Source: Malachius bipustulatus
Lineage: Eukaryota > Arthropoda > Insecta > Coleoptera > Melyridae
Assembly: GCA_910589415.1 (NCBI GenBank)
Contig: OU342632.1
Span: 14,945,507-15,009,506 of the forward strand
Direction of reading: 5' to 3'
DNA: 64,000 bases
Positions 22,785 to 35,533 of the stretch are shown here, in pieces (the first letter of the stretch is position 1; each line of letters begins with the position of its first letter). The translations under genes were made by a program, and so were the position numbers. The notes beneath the pieces are model-generated. The model ran no database searches, had not been told where the DNA came from, and saw nothing but the letters and a program-made list of their open reading frames with translations.

Positions 22785-25115
22785 TTATTAATATATTATT
22801 CCCCTGGACGCATGCGTATTACACGTTTTCATCTTTTTCATGGACTCAAGTAAAGTCAGGATATAGTGACTCTACGATTTCTCAGAAAGTTATCGATTTC
22901 CGAAGATCGAGAAAACTATTAACAAGTCAACTCTTAATTAGAAGTAGTTCTGTTGCGACTGTGAGCGATTTGAAGACAAAATCGGATGAAGATAAGTTTT
23001 GTATCGATAACTAATTGTTTTTCATAACAATCCTACTTAATAGGTACGAGGAAAATATTTATGCATGGTATAAAACCCGAAACCCGTGTTGTTAAAAATG
23101 TCAATGATTATTGTAAAGGTTATAAGAAATGTCTCAAACTTCCTTAAACAAAGATCTTAGAAATTATATAAGATGTTGTAAAATATGTTATTGGGCAAAA
23201 AAGCATTCTTTTTACTTTCAATTCTTTTTCACATTCGGTTATGTTAGTCATTTTAAACGATGTAAGTCCCTGCTGAATTCACGAACGGTTCCAATATAAT
23301 TTTTGAGATTTACAAAACTTATAACATTTGTATTTATTTCCAGCTTAACTTTGTTACGGGTTCCAATATTGAACGTGGTTTCTAGATATATTCCCCCATT
23401 TGGCCACTGCCCTACATTATGTTTTCAAATAGTTGCTACAGTGTCTATATTGAAAGTTATTGCACCACTTAGCTACTGCGCTTTGTTAATGTTCCAAATC
23501 GTTAACATTATGTACAGAAACTCATTGAATTATCTGCATGGCTACTACATTATGTTATGATTGCACATAGTTAACAATGCCTATTGAAGCTGCACGTTCT
23601 ATCTAATCCAGGCCTGATATCTCATAATGGCACGATTAATTATAATTATCATAAGACCCAGAGATGATATTGGCCTGCATATAACAGGAGATGGCAGATG
23701 GTCAGAGACTGATGATCTCTGAATAATCGCATTATTTCAAAAATCTATTATTCTCATTCGAATGTTTTTATAATCGAATGATCGTAGCATAAAACGATTA
23801 ATTTGACGAACGTTTATACATACTAAACGATTTCTAATTATTACTATTTAGGAAATTAGGGTATGCGATTATACACGTAGGGAAGGGAGAAGGAAGTCGT
23901 TATTTGAATTATGAATAATTAATCGTTGTCGTAAACCGTTACTTTATTAATGTATCCTCATCAACAGAAATCGTCTAAATTTAAATAGTTTAAAATCGTA
24001 AAGGTTTTCCTTCCCCTTACCCAGCCAACGTTCCATCTCTCCCTAAATAAAATTTTTAATAAATTTCCAAGCAAAGAGAAATTATTTTGTCTCATAGTTT
24101 TTTTGACAAATAATTAATAATTTTGTCCATATTATGCCAACTTATTTCCAAACACTGTATACTTTGAGGTCTTGGAGGCGTTGGAGGTCCTGGTCAAAGG
24201 AGCAATCATACTGCGGTAACGATGTGCCTTGCTTTAACACATAGTGACTAGTTTCAGAAAATTGTCCATTGCTTTCTGACTGGAAAGTGATAGAGGCTTA
24301 TCTACTGTGATGGGGGGTTTTTAAGTAAAAACAAAAAATCATTTCTTCCTATGGATTATGATTGTAACAGAATGGTTGTTAGTAAGATAAATCAGTAGAT
24401 TTGAACAAATGATGGCAGAACTTGTACAATAAAACGATCCTCCCTGGTAACAGTAAAGACAAAAATATCTCTTTCGCACCGTCACAGTTCTGTGAATTTA
24501 CTTACTTCCCAGACCAATTTAGAAAAGTACTTGTCATGCCGTATATCAACAGTTTTATTAAGCTCACTTTCCGTTTACGGGAGCTGGGCATTTAGCAGCA
24601 CTTCCATGTCATCTACGTCACAAGCATATCCTGCGGGAAGAGTAATATAAGTACTCATCAATAGCAATAATCTGAATAAGATCAAACAAGTTGTTAAGTA
24701 AGTGGCAGATGGGATCTAATAGCACGAGAAAGTTTTTTCAAGACATCTCTGAACTTGATTTTATGGACTTTTATTATTAATATTTTATTTATGTAGTATA
24801 CTTTTATAATAATCATGATTCAATTAATTTGATTACAAATGTTTGACAGGTTTGAACTATGCAATAATTCATGCTTTCGCGACCAATTATTTCAACGTAA
24901 ATATCGTAAGACATTCTTGACTATTGAGGGAAGCTCAGTCAGAAGAACGTCTAGACATCATCAGTAGACTCCTCTATGACTCGACGCTAACCGCGTTAAC
25001 GTTTGTTAACTTAGTTAACAGTCGGGCAGGAGGAGCATAATAATATAATTTTGAAAGACGATTCATATCTACTTCTCCATGATATTCATTAAGTCTAGGA
25101 TGTTCTCATTGCATA
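22785..25115. other. AT-rich intergenic DNA
   Basis: 23350-23560 shows loose repetition of a CTACTGCxxTACATTATGTT-like phrase. No coding signal is recognised. Confidence 0.35.
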
Positions 25116-26097
25116 TACAGGGTGCACCATGTATCCTTCTCTATATTGCTATCTCCCAACGCTAACAGATACAGGGTCGGTTAAACAAATCCAAACGAGC
25201 GCAATTTTGTGGCCATCTCAATTTCGTCGAGACATACAAGATATTTCTGTGACCGTTCCTGAAATATCCTGAAAAAACTGAAAAATCGAGATTTCTTATT
25301 TTTGCCATATCTTTTTTATTATTGGAGATTAATGAATAATTTTTTGTGGGTTTACATAAGTCGGTAAGAGCTACCCATCTGACATTTCAAAAAATTTCAA
25401 AGCCGACTAGATCCGAGAATTTTCATAGTCAACTTTCGTTTTTCTTATGGCCACCATAGTGTTTTTTTATGTTGTTCGGTATAAAAAAAAATCATAAAAA
25501 CTAAAAATTGTTAAACTTCAAAAAAAAAAAATTTATTCTTCTTTTTTCTTTACAAAAAAGACACATTTTTAGACCGAATTTCATAGATAAATTAAAAAAC
25601 CATAAGGCAAGCACTATTTCGGCATATTTTACAAATGTTGACGTTTTTCGGCGATTTTTTATTAGGTTTTTCTTTGAAATATTAAGAATAATTTTTTTTT
25701 TTGAAGTTTATTATTTGGTTTCCATTATTTTTTTCATATCGAACGACATAAAAAAATAATATGGCGGCCATAAGAAAAACGAAAGTTGACTGTGAAAACT
25801 CTTGGATCTAGTAGGCCTTGAAAATTTTTGAAATGTCAGATGGATTGCTCTTAACGGCTTATGTAAGCCTACAAAAAATTATTTATTAATTTCCAATAAT
25901 AAAAAAGATATGAGGAAAATAAAAAATCTCGTTTTTTCAGTTTTTTCAGGATATTTCAGGAACGGTCACAGATATCTTGCATGTTTTGACGAATTCGAGA
26001 TGGCCACAAAACTGATATTTTCTCTAATTTAACCGACCCTGTATCTCTTAGCGTTCAGGAGATAGCAATATAGAGAAGATACATGGTGCACCCTGTA
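25116..26097. mobile_element. Foldback element D
   Basis: Ends TACAGGGTGCACCATGTATC and GATACATGGTGCACCCTGTA are exact inverted copies at TA dinucleotides. Arms of about 440 bases share CTCTATATTGCTATCTCC and ATCCTGAAAAAACTGAAAAA in opposite orientation. The interior, with the GGCCxCCATA-TGTTTTT segment, is related to foldback B and the copy at 40015. No coding relic is recognised in the loop. Confidence 0.9.
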
Positions 26098-26299
26098 TAG
26101 ATAAAGCTATGTTCATTGCTTGTCCATAATGTACTCGTATATTTCTCCTTATAGCTCCAGAATTAGGAATGAGTTAAAGATGCCATTTGGTAGATTAATT
26201 AAATCTTGCTTTTGATGACTTAAATTAATGCTCAGCAAGTAGGGTAGCGCAGTTCCTGGAAATAAACGTCTACCACAACGTCATAGGTCGTTACCTACA

Positions 26300-27294
26300 T
26301 ATAGGTGTCCCATAAATGTGAGCAGTCTCCCGGATTCAAGTAAATTTAGTAAAAATAACTAAAAAAAAAATAATGTGACGTTTATTCTTACGAGACACCC
26401 CTGAAAAGATATTTCTCGATATCCTTAAAGTTAAGGGTTGAAAATTTATTTTTTGCAATAACTTTTTCATTAGTTGCTTGATATTTTTTTAATTTGACAG
26501 TGTTATCTGTGGTAATAAGGAGCTACTTCAACCGTTTGTAGATTAATATTATCAGGTCTAGTGATGTCCAGGGGACACCCTCATCAATATTATTGAAAAC
26601 AAAAATGTACGCCACTGACTTTTTTTTAATTATGATCTTTTTTCAGATTATGCAACTTATACAAGTTTTTCGTATTTTGATTGGTTTACGAAATAAAAAA
26701 ATAGAGTCCACTTAATTTCAAATCCCTGGACCACGCATAAAACATGGGAAAAATTTTATTTTCAAACATGGGGAAATAATAATTTTTTGTATTATTTTCT
26801 ATCAACAATATGTAACAACAACAACAACAAGTAAACAGTAAATTGAGTACGATTTAACATCGAAACTAACGAATTTTCTTTTTTAATTTTTTTCCAACTT
26901 TCCCTTTGCATATCCTTTCGTGGATATGAAATTAAGTGATGGACTGTATTTTTTTACGAAAACGAACCAAGATACGAAAAAAACTCAAGAGACAGAAAAC
27001 TTGTTGTGTTTTTTGTTACATAAACTGAAAAAAATATCAAAATTAAAAAAAATGTCAGCATCGGACGTTTTTCCTTGCAATAATATTGGTAAGGTGTCCC
27101 CCTTGACACCACCGGATTTAATAATTTTAATCTACCTTTATCTGATGTAAAAGGGATGGATGGACTCCTTATTACCACAAATATCACTGCCTAGTTTCAA
27201 AAATGTCACCCAACTAATGAAAAAGTTTTTTAATAATTTTTACTGAATTTACTAAACTCCGGGAGATTATCCACATATTATGAGACACCCTGTA
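26300..27294. mobile_element. Foldback element E
   Basis: The left end TATAGGTGTCCCATAAATGT and right end ATTATGAGACACCCTGTA are inverted copies. Arms share CTCCCGGA and AAATTTAGTAAAAAT-type sequence and continue inward. The loop contains an AACAACAACAAC run near 26817. No transposase similarity is seen. Confidence 0.85.
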
Positions 27295-27535
27295 TAATAG
27301 CCTGCATATAAAATAATAATAAAAGTTGAGTGAGAGCTCCTCTATATTGCATATAAATTAAATACTGGTAGATGTAGTTACAAAGTAGAATTTTAGGTCA
27401 ATAAAGCTCAATTTCTCCTATCTGGATACCAATTATTGTTATCAGAGTCATCTAAGTCATCAAAGTCGTGAGTTCAAAACTTAGAATGGTGTGGTTTTTT
27501 CATAGTCAGTGTAGGTAATAGTATATTATTTTATA

Positions 27536-27640
27536 CGGAGGGAAAGTGACACTTTTCATGGCGCGCTCGTGTTTATCAGCCGAACGAAGTGAGGCTGATA
27601 ATAGAGAGCAAGCCATGAAAAGTCACTTTTCCTCCAAATA
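27536..27640. repeat. Hairpin with CACTTTTCATGGC arms and ACGAAGTGAG centre
   Basis: GGAAAGTGACACTTTTCATG is mirrored by CATGAAAAGTCACTTTTCC. Inside, TTATCAGCC pairs with GGCTGATAA around GAACGAAGTGA. The centre is like that of 13627-13723. Related words (CGGTAAAGTGGCACTTTTC) occur at 59090. Confidence 0.65.
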
Positions 27641-28478
27641 AAATATACTATTTTTTCTTCAAACGTGGGCAAATTTAAGCAAGAACGTCATTTTTAATTG
27701 AAGGAAAGCGAATTTTCAAAAGGTTTGGACTGGTATAAGTAGGTGAGTATGAAGTATGGGCTGCTTCTATAGAAACGCGGCGCTGTCAAATTGACACTGT
27801 CATCAACGTCAGTGAACATCGAGAAATTATCATTGAAATTATTAAAGAAAAATAATAAAATAACAATTATGTAACTAAACTACTAATCATCGCAAAATCA
27901 AAATTAAAAACGTTATAAAAGTTTGTAAGTAAGTTATAAAATTGATGATAACATCTACCTACCTCTTGCTAGACCCTCTGCTTGGTCAATTTTTTCATTT
28001 TCTGTTAATGATGATGCCAGTCAGTTCATAATAATAAAAATATAAGATGTTGGATTCCTTTATGTACCTAGGTATATGGTTATAATTATTATCCTTGTGT
28101 TCAATATTCAAATTTCAATACGGAATAATAATTATTTTTGCTTACCTCGCAATAACCCAACTTTTTTTCTGACGTTTGAGCCGACTGAGCCGAGCACGAG
28201 CTCGACTCGACTGAAGCCGACTGTCGACCGTCCGGCTTCGGGTATAATTATGACGTTTCACAGAATTACTTCGTTTCGGTGTAGATTTTCCAAAGATTAT
28301 GTTTGATTAATACCAAATTCCTTTTAACCTTATTAGATAATAATAAACTAGAGAGTTTTCATATCTTAGGTTGAATTTTATTGATGAATATACGGGCCTA
28401 CATTAATAAAATTTCAATAGTTTGTTGATTCTTAATACAGGTAGCTATGTGTTTGTATGTTGATGTTGCTATGGCACC

Positions 28479-28542
28479 ACTTTAGCTCCGGCGGAGGTAA
28501 AGTGTTGCTTGGCAACACTTTAGCTCCGGCGGAGGAAAAGTG
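28479..28542. repeat. 38-bp direct repeat, two copies (ACTTTAGCTCCGGCGGAGG)
   Basis: ACTTTAGCTCCGGCGGAGG begins at 28479 and again at 28517, separated by a TGTTGCTTGGCAACA hairpin. The unit CTCCGGCGGAG is itself palindromic. Confidence 0.8.
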
Positions 28543-28879
28543 AAACTTTGAGACCGGCTACTGAGTCGAGTAATGTCTGATTTACTGACGTTTGAAGAAA
28601 ATAATAATTTAAGTCAGGCTTAAGTTAATATGAACAAGATTAAATTACCGTTTCATTTATTTCAGATGCTTTGTTATCATGACTCAAAAATTATTTCTGT
28701 TCACGCTTTTTTTTTCAACTAAAGAAATGTATCTTTTTGAGAGAGAAAGTAACTGTTATAAAGTATGTACCTTAGTTTTGAAAATAAGAAGAGACCAGAA
28801 AGAAAGAATGAATAGAATTTCCAGAAGCCGATCGTAGTAGTTTTTATTGCTATGTCGACAAATTTTCAGCGACGAACCC

Positions 28880-29160
28880 GCAATAAAAGACCGGCTACTA
28901 GTCCGTGCTGGAAGTCGCTGGAACTCAATCTTCCTCCGAGTGCTGATAGGAGCCCCGGCCCCCTCCTATCTATCAGGAGAGCTGAGCCAATAGGATAGTC
29001 CTCGTCTGGGTGAATGTGTTGAATCCGCGAGGCACCCGTACCAATCCTGTCTCCTGCCGTGTGCTCTGAACCAGCAGGAGGAATTCGTAATCTTGCCTCG
29101 AGGTAGAAAAAGCCACCGTGAACGGCCGTGCAGAAGAGGCCGGCGTGAACGACACGTGAG
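28880..29160. other. Moderately G+C-rich stretch, unidentified
   Basis: About half G+C in an AT-rich region, with GACCGGCTACT shared between 28552 and 28891. The minus frame 28973-29155 (60 codons) has no recognised similarity. It may be part of an old element or an exon; I cannot decide. Confidence 0.35.
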
Positions 29161-29278
29161 CGGTATAATAAGGTATAAATATCTGCTAATGAGAAAATTT
29201 CAGTTTATAATTTTAAAATGGAAGCGATGTGATTTAGTCATTCTAAACATCACTGATCGAATTATTAACAAATTTACT

Positions 29279-29947
29279 AAATTGAAATCATAGTTAATTC
29301 TGGCCGGTTTTGTAGTGGTCCATGGAGATTTGCTCCGAACGTTTCGTCTACAGCTTCGGTAGCCATCAATAGCGGTTACGTGTGCTGAAGCGATGCTTCC
29401 ATTCTGTTCCCTGATAACTGACTGACTGGAAGAGCGTTCCATTTAATGAGTCATGATCTGGTGACGTCACACCACTTCCACTAGCTATCTCCACATTAGC
29501 ATCGGCCGATCTCTCCGATGATGTCATAGGTCTCAGAGGCAGACACCGGATTACATATTGAAGCGATTGAAATTTAAAAGTATCCAAATATTTCAACAGG
29601 CAGGAAGAAGAAATGAAACTGCGGAGGATTTGGCATCCCGCGTTACGTCAGACTTAAATGAGTCAGCGTATTACTAAGGGACCTGTGAACATCATCGGAG
29701 AGACCGGCTGACGCTAGTATGCAGATAGCTAATGGTGGATGTACAACGTGACCAGACCATTTTAAATAGGAGCGCTCTTCTGTCCGAGTAGTCAATTATC
29801 AGTGAGAACGTGGAGTGAAAGCATCGCTTGCGTACACGTAACACACTGTAGATGAAACGTTCGTAGCAAATCTCCATGAACCACGGCAAAACAGCCCTGA
29901 ATCAATTAACATTTCAATTGGAGCCAGCCGTGAAAACCAACATACAC
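29279..29947 (+). mobile_element. Penelope-like short element, copy c
   Basis: CAAATTTACT flanks it at 29269-29278 and 29948-29957, a perfect 10-bp target duplication. The outer parts are inverted copies: GGTCCATGGAGATTTGCTCC then GAACGTTTCGTCTACAGC near 29320-29360, and GTAGATGAAACGTTCGTAGC then CATGAACCACGG near 29849-29887. The minus-strand left copy keeps helix II and GAAAC of a hammerhead-like motif, but CTGATGA has become TTGATGG. The right copy has lost that core. The 3' end is AACATACAC. The interior (about 450 bases) has no clear protein. It is homologous to copy b and the tail at 44204. Confidence 0.7.
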
Positions 29948-30425
29948 CAAATTTACTGAAACTTAAAAATAAATTTGGATCGATTTACGTACTAAACTCA
30001 AAAAAGAATTTGCTTAATAACTCAAACCTATCTAATTTAATTTACATTAAGTTTGAATTATGTAGATAGGTATTCAAAATTATTTTGTTTACAAAAGAAA
30101 ACTATAATAATTGACTAACACAAACTACCCTACGTTGTGTCTTACTAAACCCTCTTGCTTGAATGATACTAGGTATAGGATTCATTGAGTGGACAGATAT
30201 ATAATATGATTAGAACACACATGTGAACGCAAAAGAGAAGGCGATAGATATCACAGTAGAACTACTTGCCAGCGATGTTAACTAACCGGTCAATTTTTAA
30301 ATACTTTGTCGGGACACAAGTTGCAAAATAATTGTTCTCGCTTGGCCAATTAGGTACCATATCAACAAGACAACATACAGATATTCTATTCTCTCTTAAT
30401 AGTCTTAATGACAGACACCAGAAAA

Positions 30426-30745
30426 TTTGAATCGATGGAAAATATTTTCAAAATGGCGAACCTTCTGGTCATACCGGAAGTTTTTTTATTTTAATCGGGA
30501 CACCGTGTATATTATTACATTTCCAGTTTGCCTAAGAAAATGTTGTAATAACAAAGGCGTTTATAGTTGGAGCTTGGAGCTTGAATCGGATAGGCAAAGA
30601 AGTTCAAAATCGCAATATTCCAACTTCAAGGCCCTGTACAACGAAAACGGCTCAAGATATCGGAAAACGGCTTACATAGGTCTCTATATTAACTTTTCAT
30701 GTGGTATCCTATTGTGTGGATGAAATTATTGTTATACAGGGTGAT
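30426..30745. repeat. Partial foldback fragment, G/C subfamily
   Basis: TCATACCGGAAG and ACCGTGTATATTATTACAT match the arm of foldback G, and AAGATATCGGAAAACGGCTT matches the centres of C and G. TTATACAGGGTGATAAAAAA closes it. Only one half is present. Confidence 0.65.
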
Positions 30746-30843
30746 AAAAAATCTGATAAAATTCATCAAATTCTGTATAGTGATTTCAGCTACACAATAA
30801 GATTTTACCCACAATTTAAAGCAACAAACGACTTCGGTTTCAG

Positions 30844-30931
30844 TGGTCTAGCTGGCAGGAATCTGCATGGTGGGGAAGAACCTGTGCCTTATAGCACGCT
30901 TCGAAATCCTGTCTCATCACCAGAACTCTAA
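30844..30931 (+). CDS. Candidate terminal exon of an unknown gene
   Basis: After an acceptor-like CTTCGGTTTCAG (30832-30843), the frame GLAGRNLHGGEEPVPYSTLR then NPVSSPEL runs to TAA at 30929. The base composition differs from the surrounding repeats and continues through about 31060, as a 3' untranslated region could. A Ser/Pro-rich tail like this is common in cytoplasmic tails of membrane proteins, but I do not recognise the protein and see no other exon of it. Confidence 0.35.
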
Positions 30932-31913
30932 CAGTATAGAACTTTGATTCGTTCCATCAGATCTCGATCAACGGACACCTCGAAATTATCTCCTCCGGCG
31001 GCCCTTATAATTGGATAGGTACGGCATGCGAAAGAATGAAGCAGCTGGGAGTCGATTTCTAATTATCACGAACGTTCAATATTGCCAACCACAAACAATT
31101 AAATTAAAAATCGTCTTTTCTAAAGTCTCCTTATCGTTTTTAATACTTAATAATACATTTATACCTACTATTTTCGTGATCAGGTTTATTCAAAATGAGA
31201 AAAAATCAAAATTCTTAGGTGGCATATGCAAAATCGTATTTTAAGAAATTAAGCCGTTTGGAGAACACCAACACAAATATTCTCCCATATCATAGTAAGC
31301 TGAACCTGTAATAATAACCTTAAGCCTTTTCGGAAATCCCTTAGCTTCTTACATCATTCGTTCTAAATAGTTATAGGTATCTTAAGAGCAGAGAGATAGG
31401 TCGGGCATGTGGGACTCTTCGGGTATTGAAGCGGAAATTACTTTAATGAGATCCCTGTTATCGTTTAACGTGTTACAGTTTAATTTATTCTATGCTGTTT
31501 AGCTTTGTTTGAAAGTATTTTCTAGACTAAACGTTCCTCTTCTAAACGTAATATAAGTTTGCAGATAGGATATCTCGCTGAAAATCTAGCGAAAGTTTTC
31601 AAGTTTTTAATACGCTCTTCTTTTAAAAGTTGCAAAGTAATATTGTTATCGTGCTTTATCTTCACAGTTTTTAAATTGAATTTTTTTACCTGGAAAATGA
31701 AACTCTACTACCTGAAAAGTTGGTCGCATTAACTCTATAACAATTACGGTTGAACTAAGTTATAAAAAATGTTTATTTAGCAGCTTTTTACTTTTTTCAT
31801 GATCTTTTCTAATAATAATATTATTCTTACTGTATCTAAAAATCAATTTTTTTTTAAATCTATTTTAATAGTTTACTTGAAAATAAATTAACTAATTCAG
31901 GAAAAAAAACAAA
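30932..31913. other. Mostly AT-rich, nothing identified
   Basis: Possible 3' untranslated sequence at the left, then featureless AT-rich DNA. Confidence 0.35.
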
Positions 31914-31929
31914 TTGACAGTTTTTCACC

Positions 31930-32163
31930 CTGTATACTCCACACTCATCCCCATAGTAGACCCCTGCGCGTTGCGGTGGTGCGCGTGCTCCCTTCTAACC
32001 CCGGCCGCGGCCAGTCCAGGTAGCGCCGTCGCGAGGGCTGGTCGTCGTCACTGCCAACGTCGCGGCGCCCTGCACTTAGGGGGTAATCCATCACACGGGG
32101 GGGCCTTACACGACCGGTCACCTGTTACTATCAGTTCACTGGTGATGTAGTGGGAGAGTGATG
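31930..32163 (+). promoter_or_regulatory. CpG-rich island, possible promoter or first exon
   Basis: About 230 bases rich in CG dinucleotides (for example GCGCGTTGCGGTGGTGCGCG) stand out sharply from the AT-rich flanks. ATCAGTTC at 32129-32136 matches the arthropod initiator TCAGT. Downstream, ATG is followed at once by a consensus donor (GTGATGGTAAGTAATC near 32160). All three frames stop before that donor, so it would be an untranslated leader, perhaps with the start codon as its last triplet. The left edge contains CACCCTGTATA, an isolated foldback end. Confidence 0.4.
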
Positions 32164-34850
32164 GTAAGTAATCTGGATTAAGGATTTGGAGGGAACGATT
32201 TTGAGGTTGGAGGATCCTTGAAGTGCAAGCGATTGATGAATCTGCATGCTTTTTAATTTTGAATGGTAGTCCATTTATTTAAGTCACAAAAAGTATCCAA
32301 TTTTAAAATTAATATATTGAACAACAACCCCAAGAAGAGGTGTCTAACGTAATTTAAAATAAATTATGAGCATGTCGAGCAAGGGCCTAATCTAATTGAA
32401 AAATGCTCAACTTTGACCTCTCTTGAAAATGTATGCATAATGGGATTGAAAGGCTAGTTTATTTTAATCTTATGGCCTGAAAAAAAAAGGTAAAGGATTA
32501 TTATAAAAAACGTTTTTCATGCTTTCAAATTTAAGTAATAATGAAAAGAGTTTTTATTTTACTCCTCAGACTTTTTTTAGTTCAAATTGTCCTCATAAAG
32601 TGTATAGTTTTATACCTAAGGTATTAACAAAAAGCGTAGGTAATAATAACTATACTACTGTTTATCTATCTACTTAAATAATGTATAGGAAAGTCCTCCA
32701 AACAAGTCACATGTTTGAGTTTAACGTGCATGAATAAGTTAGCTCGTGAAGAATCTTATTTATGATGATATCAGTAAATACAAAGTCTAATCGATCACAA
32801 AAGCAAATATTAACCATCTTCTATAATTCATTAGGAAATTATTGAGAAAGCAGTCAATCAAATGTCAAAAAGAGTCGACCTGTTCACTAAAAACAACGGG
32901 AGAATCCTTGAGTAGGTCAAGTAATTTCAAAGTTAGTTGAGTTAGTTGAGCTAGTTCCATTTCTCTTGTAAGTAATTGTACTTCTGCTGTTCTATATATT
33001 ATTTGAACCAACCTATTTTTATAAAATAATTTAACAAAGAAAATTATTAATAATATAAATAAAGCTAAAAAAATTTTATCACAATTTTAGTACAAAAATA
33101 ATGAACGTACCTGTTACTTTTTTGTAAGTTACATGTCATATTTTCTCTTTTAGTGAAAACATAAAAAGGAAGCTTTTATCTTCAGGTTATTTTATTTACC
33201 TAGGTAAACTAATAAAACTTCAAACAAGCTCCTGTGGTAAAATTTAACATTACAATTTTTATTAAACCTACATTTCATCATAAAACAAGCGCACGCATAA
33301 CTTAGGTATAAAAATCTATGAATGTATAGGTGTTTTGTCACTTATATCAAGCGGAAAAATTGAGGTTAATTTAAGTATAAAACATTTAAACTTGACGGAT
33401 ATATCCTTCGCATATTAGATAAAAAAAAAAACTAGAAATTGGTGGTGAAGGAACGCATATTTTTTTTTCGAAACAGTCGTAGTAGAAATAGATCCTTTTT
33501 AATATCAAATTCGTCAAAAAAAACAGTTAGGTGTATAAGTAAATGAAATAAATGAAGGTAAAAACTACGAATACTATGATGGTTTATTTATGGTAATGTA
33601 TTCCACAAAACTCATAAAACAATCAAATCCAGAAGTATTGACCCTATAAAGGTAGGTATTATTGTAGATATGTAATTATTCAAGATCACAAGCCATTCAT
33701 GTGAATAGGCCTTTCATGTCGAATTCAACTCTTAGCATCCACTCGCTGTTTTAGGCTACCCAGGGGTCTAGAAAAAAACTTTTTTTACAGTAATAATTAT
33801 CATCCTTATTATTATTAATATTTATCATTATTATTAATATTATTATTTTTAAAAGGAATCTTTAGAAAATATCACGTTTTAGGCATAGCTTAAGCAAACA
33901 AGTTGATTAGGGTCAATTAAGTTGCCTCATCTCGTTAACTAATCATAAAATCAAAATCTTACAATGTTAGTAAGAAATATAAAACAAATTAATTTGATCT
34001 AAAGAACCAGTACCTTTGAACCAGACGCGTATCAGAAACAATTGGGGAGAGGTGGGTCATTGCGATCTATAACCCCTGCTTCCTGCTTTATTAGAGCTTC
34101 GAGTTTCTTTCAGAAAAATGCAAAAGTGGACCGGAATAAGAAAATAGTATGTGAAAAAATTCCACTGAACATCTTTTTAGAAATTTTTTTTTTAAGAAAA
34201 AAAATAATCTGCGGGTAACAGCTTTACTTACTTTTTGATAACCCCTTGTATACGTGGGAAAGTTTACGAAGAATAATTGGAGTTTTTTGAAACCGATTAT
34301 TCTCATTTCCTGGACGGGGGATTTAATTGATACTGTAAGAGATGGAATAATTTCATAATTTGAAAAATAATTTCTTCTTCTAGCAGGATATTTTTTATTA
34401 TATTATATGATATTTTGATAACCTTAAATGTTTCACTGGAACGTTTATCAACATTTATTAACAGTTCATTGACGTCATAGTTTTGTGAAAAATTTTCCTA
34501 TGCATGCGCATGCATACTGGAAATAGTCAATTGCAGGACTCCCATACAATCAAAATCTCTGCAGTAAAAAAGTAGAATTTCAATTATTGGCTTTCTGACA
34601 TGATTCAAATTTACATCATATAAAGTCCATGACTGAATTCACCGATACAATATTGTGTGTACCTAATTGAAATAGCAACCCAATTTTGTGCTTTGAGTAA
34701 AAGCAACTTTCGTTTACTGATTACGATTTTTTCAAAATCAGTAATTATTTTATTTACCTTAGTAGTAACTGGTTCATTTAGCAGTTGAAATACACAATAA
34801 TTGTCAGTTCAATAATGAAAGATAGATTATCCTTTGTAACGTCGATTCCC
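32164..34850. other. AT-rich intergenic DNA
   Basis: Very AT-rich, with an ATT-type simple repeat at 33800-33855. No coding or structured signal is recognised. Confidence 0.4.
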
Positions 34851-35297
34851 CCGGCCCGTGCGTCTGTGTCGAAAAGCCACCGAGTGTTCGTCTAGTTTCC
34901 CTAATTTCTCCTAATAGGACCGCAGTGTTTTCCTACGTTGTGTTTACCGTAATTACCGTAGTCACCCCTGCTCTTTGATTGAGGTATGCCAGGATTACTA
35001 TGGCCGAAACGGATGCGCAAAGAACCTACTGGGATTTTCTTTTGTCGGAAAAGCGGGGAATTTAACTGAGACTTGTTGTTAACTGTGGACTTCCTGTCAG
35101 GGAGTTTAAAAGCGAGTGATGAGCGAGAGAGTTCGTTTGTAAGGGCGTAAAATGGTGAAGTGCGAGATGGGCTGTGATTTTGCATAGAGAGTACAAAAAA
35201 ATGGAAAGCGAAGAGGGATCCCTTTCATCCATCTTTCAAACTATAATCCATTTCGGATTCCACTCTTTTGCACACCTGTGCTTTCTTTTTATTTTTG

Positions 35298-35533
35298 TTT
35301 CGTTTACAGACTACCCGGTATATGCGGGAATGTCTTATTATTTCGTTTTGCTTTTGTTTCGGTTACAGACTATCCGGTATATGCGGAAATGTCCGTGCGT
35401 TTAACTATTCAACGATTTTCCTTGCCTAATTTCCTTTTTCTAGTTTCTTAATTTCATTTCAAGCATCTGCTTGAATTAATTAAAGAAGACAACCATTTGG
35501 TTTTCAGACGATCCGGGATATTGCGGAAATGTC
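35298..35533. repeat. Three spaced copies of an ACAGACTATCCGGTATATGC motif
   Basis: GTTTCGTTTACAGACTACCC and GTTTCGGTTACAGACTATCC start 58 bases apart (35298, 35356), each followed by GGTATATGCGG and AATGTC. A third, more divergent copy lies near 35502 (TTTCAGACGATCCGGGATAT). Confidence 0.75.

Noticed and set aside
28076..28306. 76-codon frame with a short G+C-rich GAGCCGACTGAGCCGAGC part
   Set aside because: The CGA/GCC-rich repeat explains the open frame and no domain is visible.
34830..35185. Minus-strand zinc-knuckle-like (GNYGKHNVGKHC) and protease-like (WLFDTDA) words suggesting an LTR gag-pol
   Set aside because: The Cys positions are not conserved, stops lie between the two, and no further retrotransposon domain or LTR was found.
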